This document shows, piece after piece, positions 17,460-24,531 of a stretch of DNA of 64,000 bases (position 1 is the stretch's first letter; each line of letters starts with the position of its first letter). Under the pieces are notes generated by a model, which was given only the letters and a program-made list of their open reading frames with translations, searched no databases and was not told the origin of the DNA. This DNA is from Anaerostipes rhamnosivorans (GTDB lineage: Bacteria > Bacillota > Clostridia > Lachnospirales > Lachnospiraceae): contig NZ_CP040058.1 of the NCBI RefSeq assembly GCF_005280655.1, positions 2,952,001 to 3,016,000 of the forward strand, read 5' to 3'. A program made the position numbers and the translations under genes.

Positions 17460-17630
17460 CTAATGTACCTCCTTGCTTTTATAATCATTTACAATTTTCT
17501 TTGCTTCTTTTTCTGATGCTTCTTCTAGTCCGGCAAAAGAAAAAGCAGCTCTGATCAGATCCTCAGATGCTGCAAGAACTTCCGGATTGGAAGCAAATTC
17601 TTCCATGCTGTATTTTACCTGTGATTTCAA
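17460..17630 (-). CDS. Small tail-locus protein, TTG start
   Basis: 56 aa read from a TTG at 17630 that follows AGGAGGG by about 6 nt; the preceding gene ends inside this box. The product is acidic then basic, with SMEEFASNPEVLAASED and LEEASEKEAKKIVNDYK, predicted helical. It lies between the tail terminator-like and sheath genes, the place of xkdJ in PBSX, and ends 3 bp before the sheath start. I do not recognise a family; the close packing and codon use support that it is real. Confidence 0.7.
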   Translation of the reverse strand: MKSQVKYSMEEFASNPEVLAASEDLIRAAFSFAGLEEASEKEAKKIVNDYKSKEVH

Positions 17631-17632
17631 TA

Positions 17633-18502
17633 CTATCCCTCCTGAATATCGATATTACGAATTGGTTGCTTCTCCTCTTCCTGCCGAAGGACCCCATACT
17701 GGCACTCAATAAAGAACTGCCGGTGCTTCAGTGGGTTCAGAGTATCATTATAATTTACCTTCATAATGTATAAAGGTCCCCCGTCACTCATGGTCAGTGA
17801 CTTAATACCTGCCAGCTTTTGCGTAATTTCCCGTATCATAGAAAGCTTTTTATACTGCTCTGCTATAATATGGATCCTGATACCGGCAGTGATCCAGGAA
17901 TTACACCACGTATCTTTATAAGATCCTGGAGCCATGCTTTCCAGACGGCAATAGATCGCTGATTCACTATTTCCTGGTTTCCAAATATCTTCAAGTGGAT
18001 CTCTGCTGATTATAACCGCATCCTCGAAAGTATTTTTCAGCCAGCTGTTTAATGCAGCCACCGGATCTGGCTCTATCATTTCCTGCTTTGTAAAAAGCAT
18101 TCCGTTGAATGTGTAGATGGTCTCCTCCACTGATGTTCCACTTTCTAGTACAGCTGGTTCTGTATGACTCCACCTTGTACCCAGAGTTACATCTATCTTT
18201 GTAAAAAAGCAACGGTCCAGCGCCGTAAGAATTGGCATTTTGAAATCCAGGGAATTGGTCTGCTGTCCTTTCTTACAAATAACGTGAAGACGGATCCTTT
18301 TGCTAAATTCTCTTTCCATTTCTTCCTTTAATTCTACTTCATAGATCATCCTTGGATACGGATCACTTTCCCACAGTTCATCAGAATCATCGGGAGCTCT
18401 TTTTTGAAATATTGCCGGCTTTCCATTATATTTTGCCAGAAGCTTAACAAGATCTGCAGAATCTGCTAATCTCTGATAAATTAAATTTTCTATTTTGCAC
18501 AC
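17633..18502 (-). CDS. Tail terminator/completion-like protein, two-domain
   Basis: 289 aa. It appears built from two units. The first (about 1-145) runs through LAKYNGKPAIFQKRAPDD, YPRMIYEVEL and ETIYTFNGMLFTK. The second (about 150-280) holds SWLKNTFEDAVIISRD, WKPGNSESAIYCRLES and IRIHIIAEQY. The pattern of a helix followed by beta strands with an RIxxHVIxK motif resembles minor tail/terminator proteins of the DUF3168 kind. In a tail particle lacking a head it would cap the tube. The assignment rests mostly on position immediately before the sheath gene. Confidence 0.55.
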   Translation of the reverse strand: MCKIENLIYQRLADSADLVKLLAKYNGKPAIFQKRAPDDSDELWESDPYPRMIYEVELKEEMEREFSKRIRLHVICKKGQQTNSLDFKMPILTALDRCFFTKIDVTLGTRWSHTEPAVLESGTSVEETIYTFNGMLFTKQEMIEPDPVAALNSWLKNTFEDAVIISRDPLEDIWKPGNSESAIYCRLESMAPGSYKDTWCNSWITAGIRIHIIAEQYKKLSMIREITQKLAGIKSLTMSDGGPLYIMKVNYNDTLNPLKHRQFFIECQYGVLRQEEEKQPIRNIDIQEG

Positions 18503-18570
18503 CTCCTAAAAATACTTTTATCATTACAGCTGTATTACACGACGGGTTGGGAATTCCTTTTTTCATAGAA

Positions 18571-18622
18571 GAAAACAGGCGGGAAGACCAAATTTCATAG
18601 GTGGGATCTCCTGCCTGTTTTC
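18571..18622. other. Long hairpin in the tail-operon leader
   Basis: GAAAACAGGC (18571-18580) pairs perfectly with GCCTGTTTTC (18613-18622), with a ~32-nt loop. It lies in the 270-bp gap between the regulator and the first structural gene, downstream of two promoter-like repeats, so it would be near the 5' end of the structural transcript. It could be an attenuator or mRNA stabiliser; the minus strand has only a weak T tract after it. Confidence 0.5.
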
Positions 18623-18623
18623 T

Positions 18624-18666
18624 CTATTATAATGATATCATTCTGCCAGCGGACATTGTGGGCAGA
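18624..18666 (-). promoter_or_regulatory. Late-promoter-like box, copy A
   Basis: 43-bp sequence, 36/43 identical to 18752-18794, with the common core GCCCACAATGTCCGCTG on the minus strand followed by an AT-rich TGATAT..TTATAATAG part holding a good -10. A normal -35 is absent; the conserved core occupies its place. It lies upstream of the first structural gene in the direction of transcription. Confidence 0.55.
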
Positions 18667-18751
18667 TTTTCTGCCTGTCCTCTACCGACAGGGAAAAAAT
18701 AAAAGAGAGAAATGAGATCCTTTTAAAAATGGATTTTCAATCTTTTAATTT

Positions 18752-18794
18752 CTATGATAACTATATCATTATCTCAGCGGACATTGTGGGCAAA
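18752..18794 (-). promoter_or_regulatory. Late-promoter-like box, copy B (inside regulator 3' end)
   Basis: Second copy of the 43-bp box, 128 bp upstream of copy A on the transcript strand, overlapping the last codons and stop of the sigma-like regulator gene. The core GCCCACAATGTCCGCTG is identical to copy A, and the AT part reads TGATATAGTTATCATAG. It may be an extra binding site or a partial tandem duplication. Confidence 0.5.
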
Positions 18795-19181
18795 CACCTC
18801 ATCACAGAATTTCTGGTACTTCCTCGATGCGGTCCTTCTGTCCATCCCCAGTTCTTCCCCTATCTCCTGCCATCCAAGATGATTGATCGAGCGCAGTCTT
18901 ATGATCAGTCTCAGCTCTGGATCTTCAATTTCCTGTAAAAAACGTTCAATCTCTGCCCTTGTATATAGTAATTTCTTCACTGATATATCGATAAGATTTT
19001 TGATCTCTTCTATCCGCACTGCATAGTCAGCAGTCTTATCGCTGACTCCTCCTCCAAAAGGCATACCGGTCAAAATAGGGCTTTTCATCATACTCTTGCA
19101 TTCCATCCAATTCAGTTCTTCATTTAATCTTTCAATTTCCTTATTCAGATAATACATCTGTCCCATATCTTTTTCTGTCAT
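18774..19181 (-). CDS. Sigma-70 region 4-like late regulator
   Basis: 135 aa. The first half is a coiled coil (MYYLNKEIERLNEELNWME). The C-terminal ~60 residues (EDPELRLIIRLRSINHLGWQ, then EIGEELGMDRRTASRKYQKF) form a helix-turn-helix of the sigma region 4 / ArpU-Xpf kind. Such proteins switch on phage-tail operons; PBSX uses Xpf similarly. It lies directly before the structural operon and its 3' end contains one of two repeated promoter-like boxes, so it is probably the activator of the tail genes. Confidence 0.75.
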   Translation of the reverse strand: MTEKDMGQMYYLNKEIERLNEELNWMECKSMMKSPILTGMPFGGGVSDKTADYAVRIEEIKNLIDISVKKLLYTRAEIERFLQEIEDPELRLIIRLRSINHLGWQEIGEELGMDRRTASRKYQKFCDEVFAHNVR

Positions 19182-19201
19182 CGTATTCCTCCCCTCTTCT
19201 T

Positions 19202-19474
19202 TTATCTTATATGCTTCCAGTCAATGTACACCGCTCCGGAGGTTGGCCTGTAGATTGATAATAGTGGCTTCATCTTTTTCACAGAACGACCGTTGAAACA
19301 AATCTGTCTCCTCTTAATTTCCTCCAATGCCCTTCTGCGGTACCGTTCCATCCAGATATTGATTAATTTTGGTGATATTCCATAAAACTCTGATAAATCC
19401 TCTTTTTTATAATGATGCAGTAAAATCCCGATGACTGTGTCCATCTGTCCCTGCTCTGTGGTAAAGTCAAACAT
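19202..19474 (-). CDS. Small phage-type DNA-binding protein, unknown
   Basis: 90 aa. Residues ~18-50 (YKKEDLSEFYGISPKLINIW) look like a helix-turn-helix, followed by a basic region (RYRRRALEEIKRR). The start at 19474 lies 20 bp into an intergenic stretch with an AAGGGAG box. It is in the early part of the tail island, before the sigma-like regulator, so it is likely part of the control module. No family is recognised. Confidence 0.6.
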   Translation of the reverse strand: MFDFTTEQGQMDTVIGILLHHYKKEDLSEFYGISPKLINIWMERYRRRALEEIKRRQICFNGRSVKKMKPLLSIYRPTSGAVYIDWKHIR

Positions 19475-19561
19475 AACAATCTCCCTTCCAATTTTGTATA
19501 TTATGCCTATTGCCTTTCACGAACTTATGTTCTATACTCTTTAGTAAAGAGCGTAATTTTG

Positions 19562-19774
19562 TTACGGCTGCGATTTCGTATGTACAAACAGATATTCCAA
19601 AGGCAGATGAGGAAAATATGCTGTTTTTAAACACATTGCTTCCTCAATGGTGAACCTTCCGGAACCTGACAGCTTGTCCACTACGTCCTCCGCCTGTAAC
19701 TTCAATACACTCGCTGCTTCTTCGTTTGTGATATTGGATTTCATTAATTCCATTTTCAAATTTATATATGGCAA
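19562..19774 (-). CDS. Small Cro/XRE-like HTH regulator
   Basis: About 70 aa. ITNEEAASVLKLQAEDVVDK and FTIEEAMCLKTAYFPHLPLE follow the helix-turn-helix pattern of small phage Cro-like (DUF739-type) regulators. The TTG at 19774 is preferred because AGGAGG lies just upstream of it. An in-frame ATG at 19792 would put that box inside the gene and lies in an operator palindrome. It is transcribed away from the repressor gene, the usual Cro position, and is the first gene of the tail-side transcript. Confidence 0.65.
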   Translation of the reverse strand: MPYINLKMELMKSNITNEEAASVLKLQAEDVVDKLSGSGRFTIEEAMCLKTAYFPHLPLEYLFVHTKSQP

Positions 19775-19790
19775 CAGTCTACCTCCTATC

Positions 19791-19808
19791 ATTACTCATT
19801 TGCGTAAT
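19791..19808. promoter_or_regulatory. Operator O1 of tail-island switch
   Basis: ATTACTCATTTGCGTAAT: a dyad (ATTAC.CA..TG.GTAAT) matching two others at 19826 and 19855. Located just upstream of the Cro-like gene. Confidence 0.65.
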
Positions 19809-19825
19809 CTCTATTGTCATGATAT

Positions 19826-19837
19826 ACTCATTTGAGT
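19826..19837. promoter_or_regulatory. Operator O2 of tail-island switch
   Basis: ACTCATTTGAGT, a perfect palindrome around TT, the central copy of three similar sites between divergent regulator genes. Confidence 0.65.
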
Positions 19838-19854
19838 TATTTGTCAATGTAATT

Positions 19855-19870
19855 ATACGCATTTGCATAT
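19855..19870. promoter_or_regulatory. Operator O3 of tail-island switch
   Basis: ATACGCATTTGCATAT, palindromic with one mismatch, sharing CATTTG with O1 and O2. It is the copy nearest the repressor gene. Confidence 0.62.
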
Positions 19871-19931
19871 TTTTTTATTTACTTAAACTTTTTAATATGC
19901 TATTCTTTCTATAGAAAGGCGGTATATTTTT

Positions 19932-20255
19932 ATGGGTATTGGATCAAAGTTAGAGCTGTTGTTAAAAGAACATCATATGAATCCCAACGAGCTGGCCAAA
20001 AAGATCAACGTGGCACCTACCACAATCTACTCTATGATCAAAAGAGACAGCCGGAAAGCTGATATAGAAGTTCTTTTAAAAATCTCAAAGGAGTTTGGAG
20101 TCACCACAGAATATTTCTGTGACGATGAATCTCTGATCTCTGACAATCAAAATGAACCATCTTATGCAGATTTGAAAACACTGATCGCAAGGAATGGGAA
20201 GGAAATGTCCATCGAAGAAAAATTAGAACTTATAAAGATGTTATCTGAATTATAA
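19932..20255 (+). CDS. XRE-family repressor (CI-like)
   Basis: 107 aa. The N-terminal HTH (residues ~5-60: LLLKEHHMNPNELAKKINVA, PTTIYSMIKRD) has the Cro/CI pattern, followed by a short helical C-terminus. It lacks a LexA/CI peptidase domain, so it is not self-cleaving under SOS. The next gene, 4 bp on, encodes an ImmA/IrrE-type metallopeptidase, the known partner that inactivates such repressors in ICEBs1 and related elements. An AGAAAGGCGG box lies before the ATG. It should bind the three palindromes upstream and keep the tail genes silent. Confidence 0.85.
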   Translation: MGIGSKLELLLKEHHMNPNELAKKINVAPTTIYSMIKRDSRKADIEVLLKISKEFGVTTEYFCDDESLISDNQNEPSYADLKTLIARNGKEMSIEEKLELIKMLSEL

Positions 20256-20259
20256 AGGA

Positions 20260-20982
20260 TTGGTGGATTTGAATTATCACGATATACTTCTTAAGATACT
20301 TGATGTTTACAGAGACTGTGAGATCCAGTCATTTCCGATTGACTGCTACAGTATTTTAAGACACTACGGATACCGGATTTTCACGTATCAGAACATGCGG
20401 GACATCAATGAGCGGCTCTATGAATACTGCAGAAATTATTCTGAGGACGCGTTCCGCTACGGTGCCAACCGGATCATTGCCTATGATGAGACAAAGTCTC
20501 CTTTTAGGATCCGGTTCTCCATTATGCATGAGCTGGGACATATTATGCTGGGGCATTCCAAAGAATGCTCCCAAAATGAGCACCAGGCTAATTTTTTCGC
20601 CAGCAATATCCTGGCTCCCAGGATGGCGATTCATTTTGCCCAGTGCAGAGATGAGAATGATGTTTCCTCCTGCTTTCAGATCAGCAGAGAGGCCGGTTCT
20701 TATGCATTTCAGAATTACAGGCTTTGGAGAGATTCTGTATCCAGAGATGTAAGCGACATTGACGAAGCTATGTACCATCATTTTTATAATGAAGATATCG
20801 GAAAATTTATTTTTAGCGTCACAACGTGCAGTATCTGCGGCGAGACGATCTATAATTCAACAGATGACCTATGCATTCACTGTAAGATGGACAAGATAAG
20901 AAGAGAGTGCGCTCCTGCACATCTGACAAAAGATGACCGGATCCTAGTTCATATAGAACAGCAGTTTTTAAACAATATATAG
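20260..20982 (+). CDS. ImmA/IrrE-family metallopeptidase (anti-repressor)
   Basis: 240 aa. The zinc peptidase signature HELGHIMLGH (HExxH near residue 90) is complete, preceded by RIRFSIM. The C-terminal part has a CxxC...CxxC zinc-knuckle (CSICGETI ... CIHCKMD), an addition to the basic fold. The start is non-ATG: TTG at 20260 or GTG at 20263, after AAAGGA. It is encoded with an XRE repressor, so cleavage of that repressor is the probable role, setting off the tail operon after a signal. Confidence 0.85.
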   Translation: MVDLNYHDILLKILDVYRDCEIQSFPIDCYSILRHYGYRIFTYQNMRDINERLYEYCRNYSEDAFRYGANRIIAYDETKSPFRIRFSIMHELGHIMLGHSKECSQNEHQANFFASNILAPRMAIHFAQCRDENDVSSCFQISREAGSYAFQNYRLWRDSVSRDVSDIDEAMYHHFYNEDIGKFIFSVTTCSICGETIYNSTDDLCIHCKMDKIRRECAPAHLTKDDRILVHIEQQFLNNI

Positions 20983-21015
20983 CAAAAGAAACGTGAAAAT
21001 ATAACTAAATTCTGA

Positions 21016-21080
21016 TATGCTCCCTTCCAGGCAGACAAATACAATAAGAAAAGCTTGCCGCTTAGACGGGAGCATATTTT
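21016..21080 (+). terminator. Probable terminator of repressor-peptidase operon
   Basis: TATGCTCCC (21016-21024) pairs perfectly with GGGAGCATA (21068-21076) and is followed by TTTTATAG. The loop is long (43 nt), so it is less certain than the others here. Confidence 0.5.
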
Positions 21081-21134
21081 ATAGAAAGAAAAAATACGGG
21101 AATGACACAAAGTTATTTACAAGCAACATAAAAA

Positions 21135-21161
21135 CTGCCAGCAGGCAGTACCTACTGGCAG
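21135..21161 (-). terminator. Hairpin downstream of the 21249-22289 gene
   Basis: CTGCCAG / CTGGCAG stem with an inner loop, flanked by A- and T-rich tracts (minus strand ends with TTTTTATG). It probably ends the convergent secreted-protein transcript. Confidence 0.5.
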
Positions 21162-21248
21162 AAAAAGTTTTATTTTTTATTCTCTGCTTTGCGGGGAACG
21201 GTTCAAAATGTAAAAAAGTCTTAATTACTACAGTGTGTCGATTCCTTA

Positions 21249-22289
21249 TTATAATAATTCAGACACCATGATCACTGGCTTCCCATTTTTATAACCAACA
21301 ATCTTTATTGCTAAACGCGAAATGTGCCCTTCCGCATCCTTAAACTTAGGGTCAATCTGTACTGTCTCTCCAGATTTTATTATCTCTGCCTTGTTGGATG
21401 GTCCAGGAATAGGAGTATTTCTCAAATCGCCAGACTCAAACGTCATATAATAAAGCGTAACTCCATTTTTAGCAGTGAACCACATACTCTCTTCATTATT
21501 ACTTCTGCCTAAGTAAGTTGAAATATAACCACAACTGCCTCTGCCATACCCAGAACACACATCTGAAAAACTTTTTGTAATATCATATCTATAGTAAATA
21601 GAATTATCCTTAAATGTGTTCGTGCTATTCAGCCTATTATTAAAGTCTTCTACATTGATGGGGTCAGAGAGACCAGGTACTTTCCCATTATAAGGTTTTC
21701 CATTTTGCGTATAATCAGATTCAGCTTGTATCTTATAAGTTTTTACATACTTCCCTTTTGTGTCATACAGCTTAATTGTGCCCGTCGCGTTGCCTGCAGC
21801 TTTTTTCATTTTCACTGCAAAATATCCTGTCTTGCTGCCAGCCTTTTTCGTATACGTCTTTCCATTCATAGTTAATTTAATTTTGTACTTTGGCCTTGCA
21901 TATCCTTTAATGTACTTGGAAGTCTTTGAAAACTTTTTAACTGAAATTGTTTTGGCTAAAATAGAAACTTTTTTCTTCGTGTAGTACTTCCATCTTCTCC
22001 CTGATTTCCGATAAGTTTTCACAATCAGACTTTCTCCTGCCGTCTGTTTAGGAATTTTTACGCTGAAATTTCCTGTTTTACTTGCATTTGCTTTATACGT
22101 CTGCTTTCCTATTATAACCCGCACCTGATACTTTTTCTTGGTCTTTCCTTTTACTTGTGTTGTCGTATCATACACCTTATTTACGAATAATTTCTTTTTA
22201 GCTGCTTTAGCGGAAATTGATGGCATCATAGAAAAAGTTAAAACCCCGCTCATTGCTATGATTGCTGCTTTTTTTATTAATTTATTCAT
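21249..22289 (-). CDS. Secreted protein with two Ig-like repeats and unique C-terminus
   Basis: 346 aa. Signal peptide MNKLIKKAAIIAMSGVLTFS...ISAKA. Two basic Ig-like repeats (about 32-110 and 112-190) show the pattern Y.V.I..KTYKANAS.TG.F.VKI; the second reads YKIKLTMNGKTYTKKAGSKT. The C-terminal ~150 residues (DPINVEDFNNRLNS...) contain a CSGYGRGSCGYIS segment and have no family I know. No anchor is seen. The gene has its own ribosome binding site (GGAGGAG) and stands beside the tail island. Confidence 0.75.
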   Translation of the reverse strand: MNKLIKKAAIIAMSGVLTFSMMPSISAKAAKKKLFVNKVYDTTTQVKGKTKKKYQVRVIIGKQTYKANASKTGNFSVKIPKQTAGESLIVKTYRKSGRRWKYYTKKKVSILAKTISVKKFSKTSKYIKGYARPKYKIKLTMNGKTYTKKAGSKTGYFAVKMKKAAGNATGTIKLYDTKGKYVKTYKIQAESDYTQNGKPYNGKVPGLSDPINVEDFNNRLNSTNTFKDNSIYYRYDITKSFSDVCSGYGRGSCGYISTYLGRSNNEESMWFTAKNGVTLYYMTFESGDLRNTPIPGPSNKAEIIKSGETVQIDPKFKDAEGHISRLAIKIVGYKNGKPVIMVSELL

Positions 22290-23180
22290 ACTTCTCCTCC
22301 TTTATTTAAACAAGCTCCCTGTTCTATTTTATCATAATTATAATGAATGATTCTATCTATATTTATATCTCTTCCGGTCTTCGGTAAGAACCCTGTAAAA
22401 CTAATGTTCTTAAATTAAACATAATCAAATTCGCAGAATTTTTCTATGGAAATCAGGACTACCGGCTCAGCCGGTAGTTTGTCCTGTCCCTATAAGGGAC
22501 CGTTACTTGTCTTGCATCTAAAGATGCTCTGATCCGGTCCGCCAACCACACTTCGTTCTCCGGGTGCCCGTTAACGGGCCTCTCTTCCCCCTACTTTACT
22601 GGCTCACCCGTAAACGGGTCGATGTATTCTTTCAGGGTCATTTGGTCGTATTCGATGTCCTCTTGTAGCTGTTTCTTTATATATTCCTCTATCTTTTTTT
22701 GCATTTTTACCTGCTGTATCTACGTAATATCCTCTACACCAGAAATGTCGATTCCCATACTTGTATTTCAGATTTGCATGCCGGTCAAATATCATCAGCG
22801 AACTTTTTCCTTTCAGGTATCCCATGATCTGTGACACACTGTATTTGGGTGGTATCTTGATCAGCATATGGACATGGTCCCTGCAGCATTCCGCTTCTAT
22901 GATCTCGATCTCCTTTCGTTTGCATAACATGCTCAGTATGTTTGCCACATCCTTCTTGATCTGTCCATAGATTATCTTTCTTCGATACTTTGGTGCAAAA
23001 ACTACATGATATTTACAATTCCACGTTGTATGTGATAGACTGTTATTGTCCATTTGGATCCCTCCTATGATCTTATTTTTTGGTTGGCGAACCTTTTTAA
23101 ATCTTATCATAGGAGGGTTTTTGCTTGAAGCTTAAGCTTTCCCCCAACTCACCTGCATAGCAGGTGGTTTTTTATTTCGC
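22290..23180 (-). mobile_element. IS200/IS605-type element (approximate bounds)
   Basis: A single-transposase element without orfB. Left-side hairpins include ACCGGCTCAGCCGGT (about 22458) and GCCCGTTAACGGGC (about 22567). The right side has GAAGCTTAAGCTTT and CACCTGCATAGCAGGTG followed by a T tract (about 23125-23175), the kind of imperfect palindromes TnpA recognises at IS200 ends. The exact cleavage sites cannot be fixed by eye; the element probably runs from about 22440 to 23180. The 22290-22440 stretch upstream is AT-rich and I see nothing in it. Confidence 0.7.
22591..23053 (-). pseudogene. tnpA: IS200-family transposase TnpA, frameshifted
   Basis: Starts MDNNSLSHTTWNCKYHVVFA at 23053 after GGAGGGATCC. 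It keeps the metal-binding CRDHVHMLIKIP (HxH) and the catalytic Tyr region RGYYVDT. A 7-A run (22694-22700) then shifts the frame. Removing one A restores KKIEEYIKKQLQEDIEYDQM followed by TLKEYIDPFTGEPVK and a stop at 22591, the expected IS200 C-terminus. The shifted frame instead runs to 22604. Either a disabled copy or transcriptional slippage at the A run. The catalytic residues lie before the shift. Confidence 0.8.
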
Positions 23181-23226
23181 AGACACTTCGTTACCTGCTC
23201 AATAGACTAAAGTCAACAATAAAAAT

Positions 23227-23259
23227 GGCGCAAACACTGTAGATATCAGTGTTTGCGCC
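23227..23259 (-). terminator. Terminator after tRNA-Thr
   Basis: 12-bp stem GGCGCAAACACT / AGTGTTTGCGCC, followed on the minus strand by ATTTTTATTG. It lies 2 bp after the tRNA and ends the crh-tRNA end of the cluster. Confidence 0.85.
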
Positions 23260-23261
23260 AA

Positions 23262-23334
23262 AGCCGAAAACCGGATTTGAACCGGCGACCCCTTCATTAC
23301 GAGTGAAGTGCTCTACCTGCTGAGCTATTTCGGC
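23262..23334 (-). tRNA. tRNA-Thr (CGT anticodon)
   Basis: 73-nt cloverleaf. The acceptor stem GCCGAAA pairs with TTTCGGC, there is a TAGCTCAGC D-arm start, the anticodon arm CTTCA-CTCGTAA-TGAAG has anticodon CGT, and the T arm is GCCGGTTCAAATCCGGT. CCA is not encoded. It lies 13 bp after the crh-like gene with no terminator between, so it is probably co-transcribed. Confidence 0.93.
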
Positions 23335-23347
23335 AAATTGGGAGCAG

Positions 23348-23605
23348 TTATGCTCCTTTTGTTAAATATTGTTCAATTGTTGAGACAGCAGTCTCTTCGT
23401 CCGCTCCGTCCGCAACAACAGTAATATTGTCTAAATCATCCAAACCAAGACTCATCATACCCATGATACTTTTTCCATTGATCCTTTTGTTGCCTGCCTC
23501 GATTAAAATCTTGCTCTCGAATTGGCTGGCCATCTGGACCAAAAAAGCAACCGGACGTTCTTCCTTATTCTCCGTCACATGAATATTGATACTCTTAGAA
23601 ATCAT
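23348..23605 (-). CDS. crh: Crh-like HPr paralogue lacking the phosphorylatable His
   Basis: 85 aa HPr fold. The active-site region reads NKEERPVAFLVQ, with Glu at position 15 where HPr has His15 (and Crh Gln15), so it cannot serve in PTS phosphotransfer. The regulatory site is intact: INGKSIMGMMSLG with Ser46. It should be phosphorylated by HPr kinase, encoded in the same cluster, and act as a CcpA corepressor or metabolic regulator. It overlaps the whiA stop. In B. subtilis crh also follows whiA (yvcL) and rapZ (yvcJ). The symbol is by analogy. Confidence 0.8.
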   Translation of the reverse strand: MISKSINIHVTENKEERPVAFLVQMASQFESKILIEAGNKRINGKSIMGMMSLGLDDLDNITVVADGADEETAVSTIEQYLTKGA

Positions 23606-24528
23606 AATGATCCTCCCATTCTCATATCTTCAGCAATCTTACTCAGCTTCTTAAGACGATGATTCACTCCTGATTTGCCAACGGGGGGATTCAGCATCTC
23701 TCCTAGCTCTTTCAGAGTAGCCTCAGGATGTTCCAATCGCAGATAGGCGATGTCTTGCAGTCCCTGGTTCAGTTCACTAAGCCCTCTATGCTCTTGTAAA
23801 AATCGAATATCCTCGGCTTGCTTCACGGCTGCTGAAACTGTCTTGTTGATGTTGGCAGTCTCGCAGTTTACACGGCGGTTCACCGTGTTCCTCATATCTT
23901 TCAAGATACGGACATTTTCGAGGTTCATCAAAGCGACATGTGCTTCCATGATGTTTAGTACATCAACGATCTTTGCACCTTCTTTGATATACACTACATA
24001 GTACTTCTTACGAATTACTATTTTAGCATCTAATTCAAAAAAATCAAGCACATCTTGCAATTGTTCCGCAAATTCTTCATGAAGAGTTACAATTTCAAAG
24101 TGATAATTTTTCTCCGGATCACTCATGGAACCGGCTGCCAGAAAAGCACCCCGGATATAGGCCCTTTTACAGCACGTGTTCTGCAGGACTAATCCAAAAT
24201 TCTTTGGCTCAAAATATTTCACTGCTTTCAATAATAAAACACAATCCTCATGTTTGTCAACAAAAACCGAATAATTTCGACTTCTTTTCAGATATTCATT
24301 GCGTTTCACCTGCAGTTCTCCATGAATACCAAACGTGTCTTTTAGCAGCGTAAAAAAGCGTTTTGCCACCGACACATTTTCTGTATGCACTTTTACACAG
24401 TAGGTGCCTTCATTAAAAAGGACCTCTCCGCAGAAATCAAGAATACCGGCAAGTTCTGCGATCTTACAGTGTCTGGCTCCGCTGGTGAGCCTTGCGAGTT
24501 CTTCTTTCACTTCACTTGAAAATGACAT
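23602..24528 (-). CDS. whiA: WhiA-family DNA-binding protein
   Basis: 308 aa, standard length. The N-terminal LAGLIDADG-like domain (about 1-200) includes RGAFLAAGSMSDPEKNYH, and the C-terminal HTH domain ends GEMLNPPVGKSGVNHRLKKL. In Gram-positive bacteria WhiA affects cell division and chromosome segregation. It directly follows rapZ and overlaps the crh-like gene, the classical rapZ-whiA-crh order; yvcK is missing here. Confidence 0.93.
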   Translation of the reverse strand: MSFSSEVKEELARLTSGARHCKIAELAGILDFCGEVLFNEGTYCVKVHTENVSVAKRFFTLLKDTFGIHGELQVKRNEYLKRSRNYSVFVDKHEDCVLLLKAVKYFEPKNFGLVLQNTCCKRAYIRGAFLAAGSMSDPEKNYHFEIVTLHEEFAEQLQDVLDFFELDAKIVIRKKYYVVYIKEGAKIVDVLNIMEAHVALMNLENVRILKDMRNTVNRRVNCETANINKTVSAAVKQAEDIRFLQEHRGLSELNQGLQDIAYLRLEHPEATLKELGEMLNPPVGKSGVNHRLKKLSKIAEDMRMGGSL

Positions 24529-24531
24529 TTC

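Noticed and set aside
5695..20982. Ordinary complete prophage
   Set aside because: No terminase, portal, capsid, integrase or attachment repeats were found between the regulator genes and the lysis cassette.
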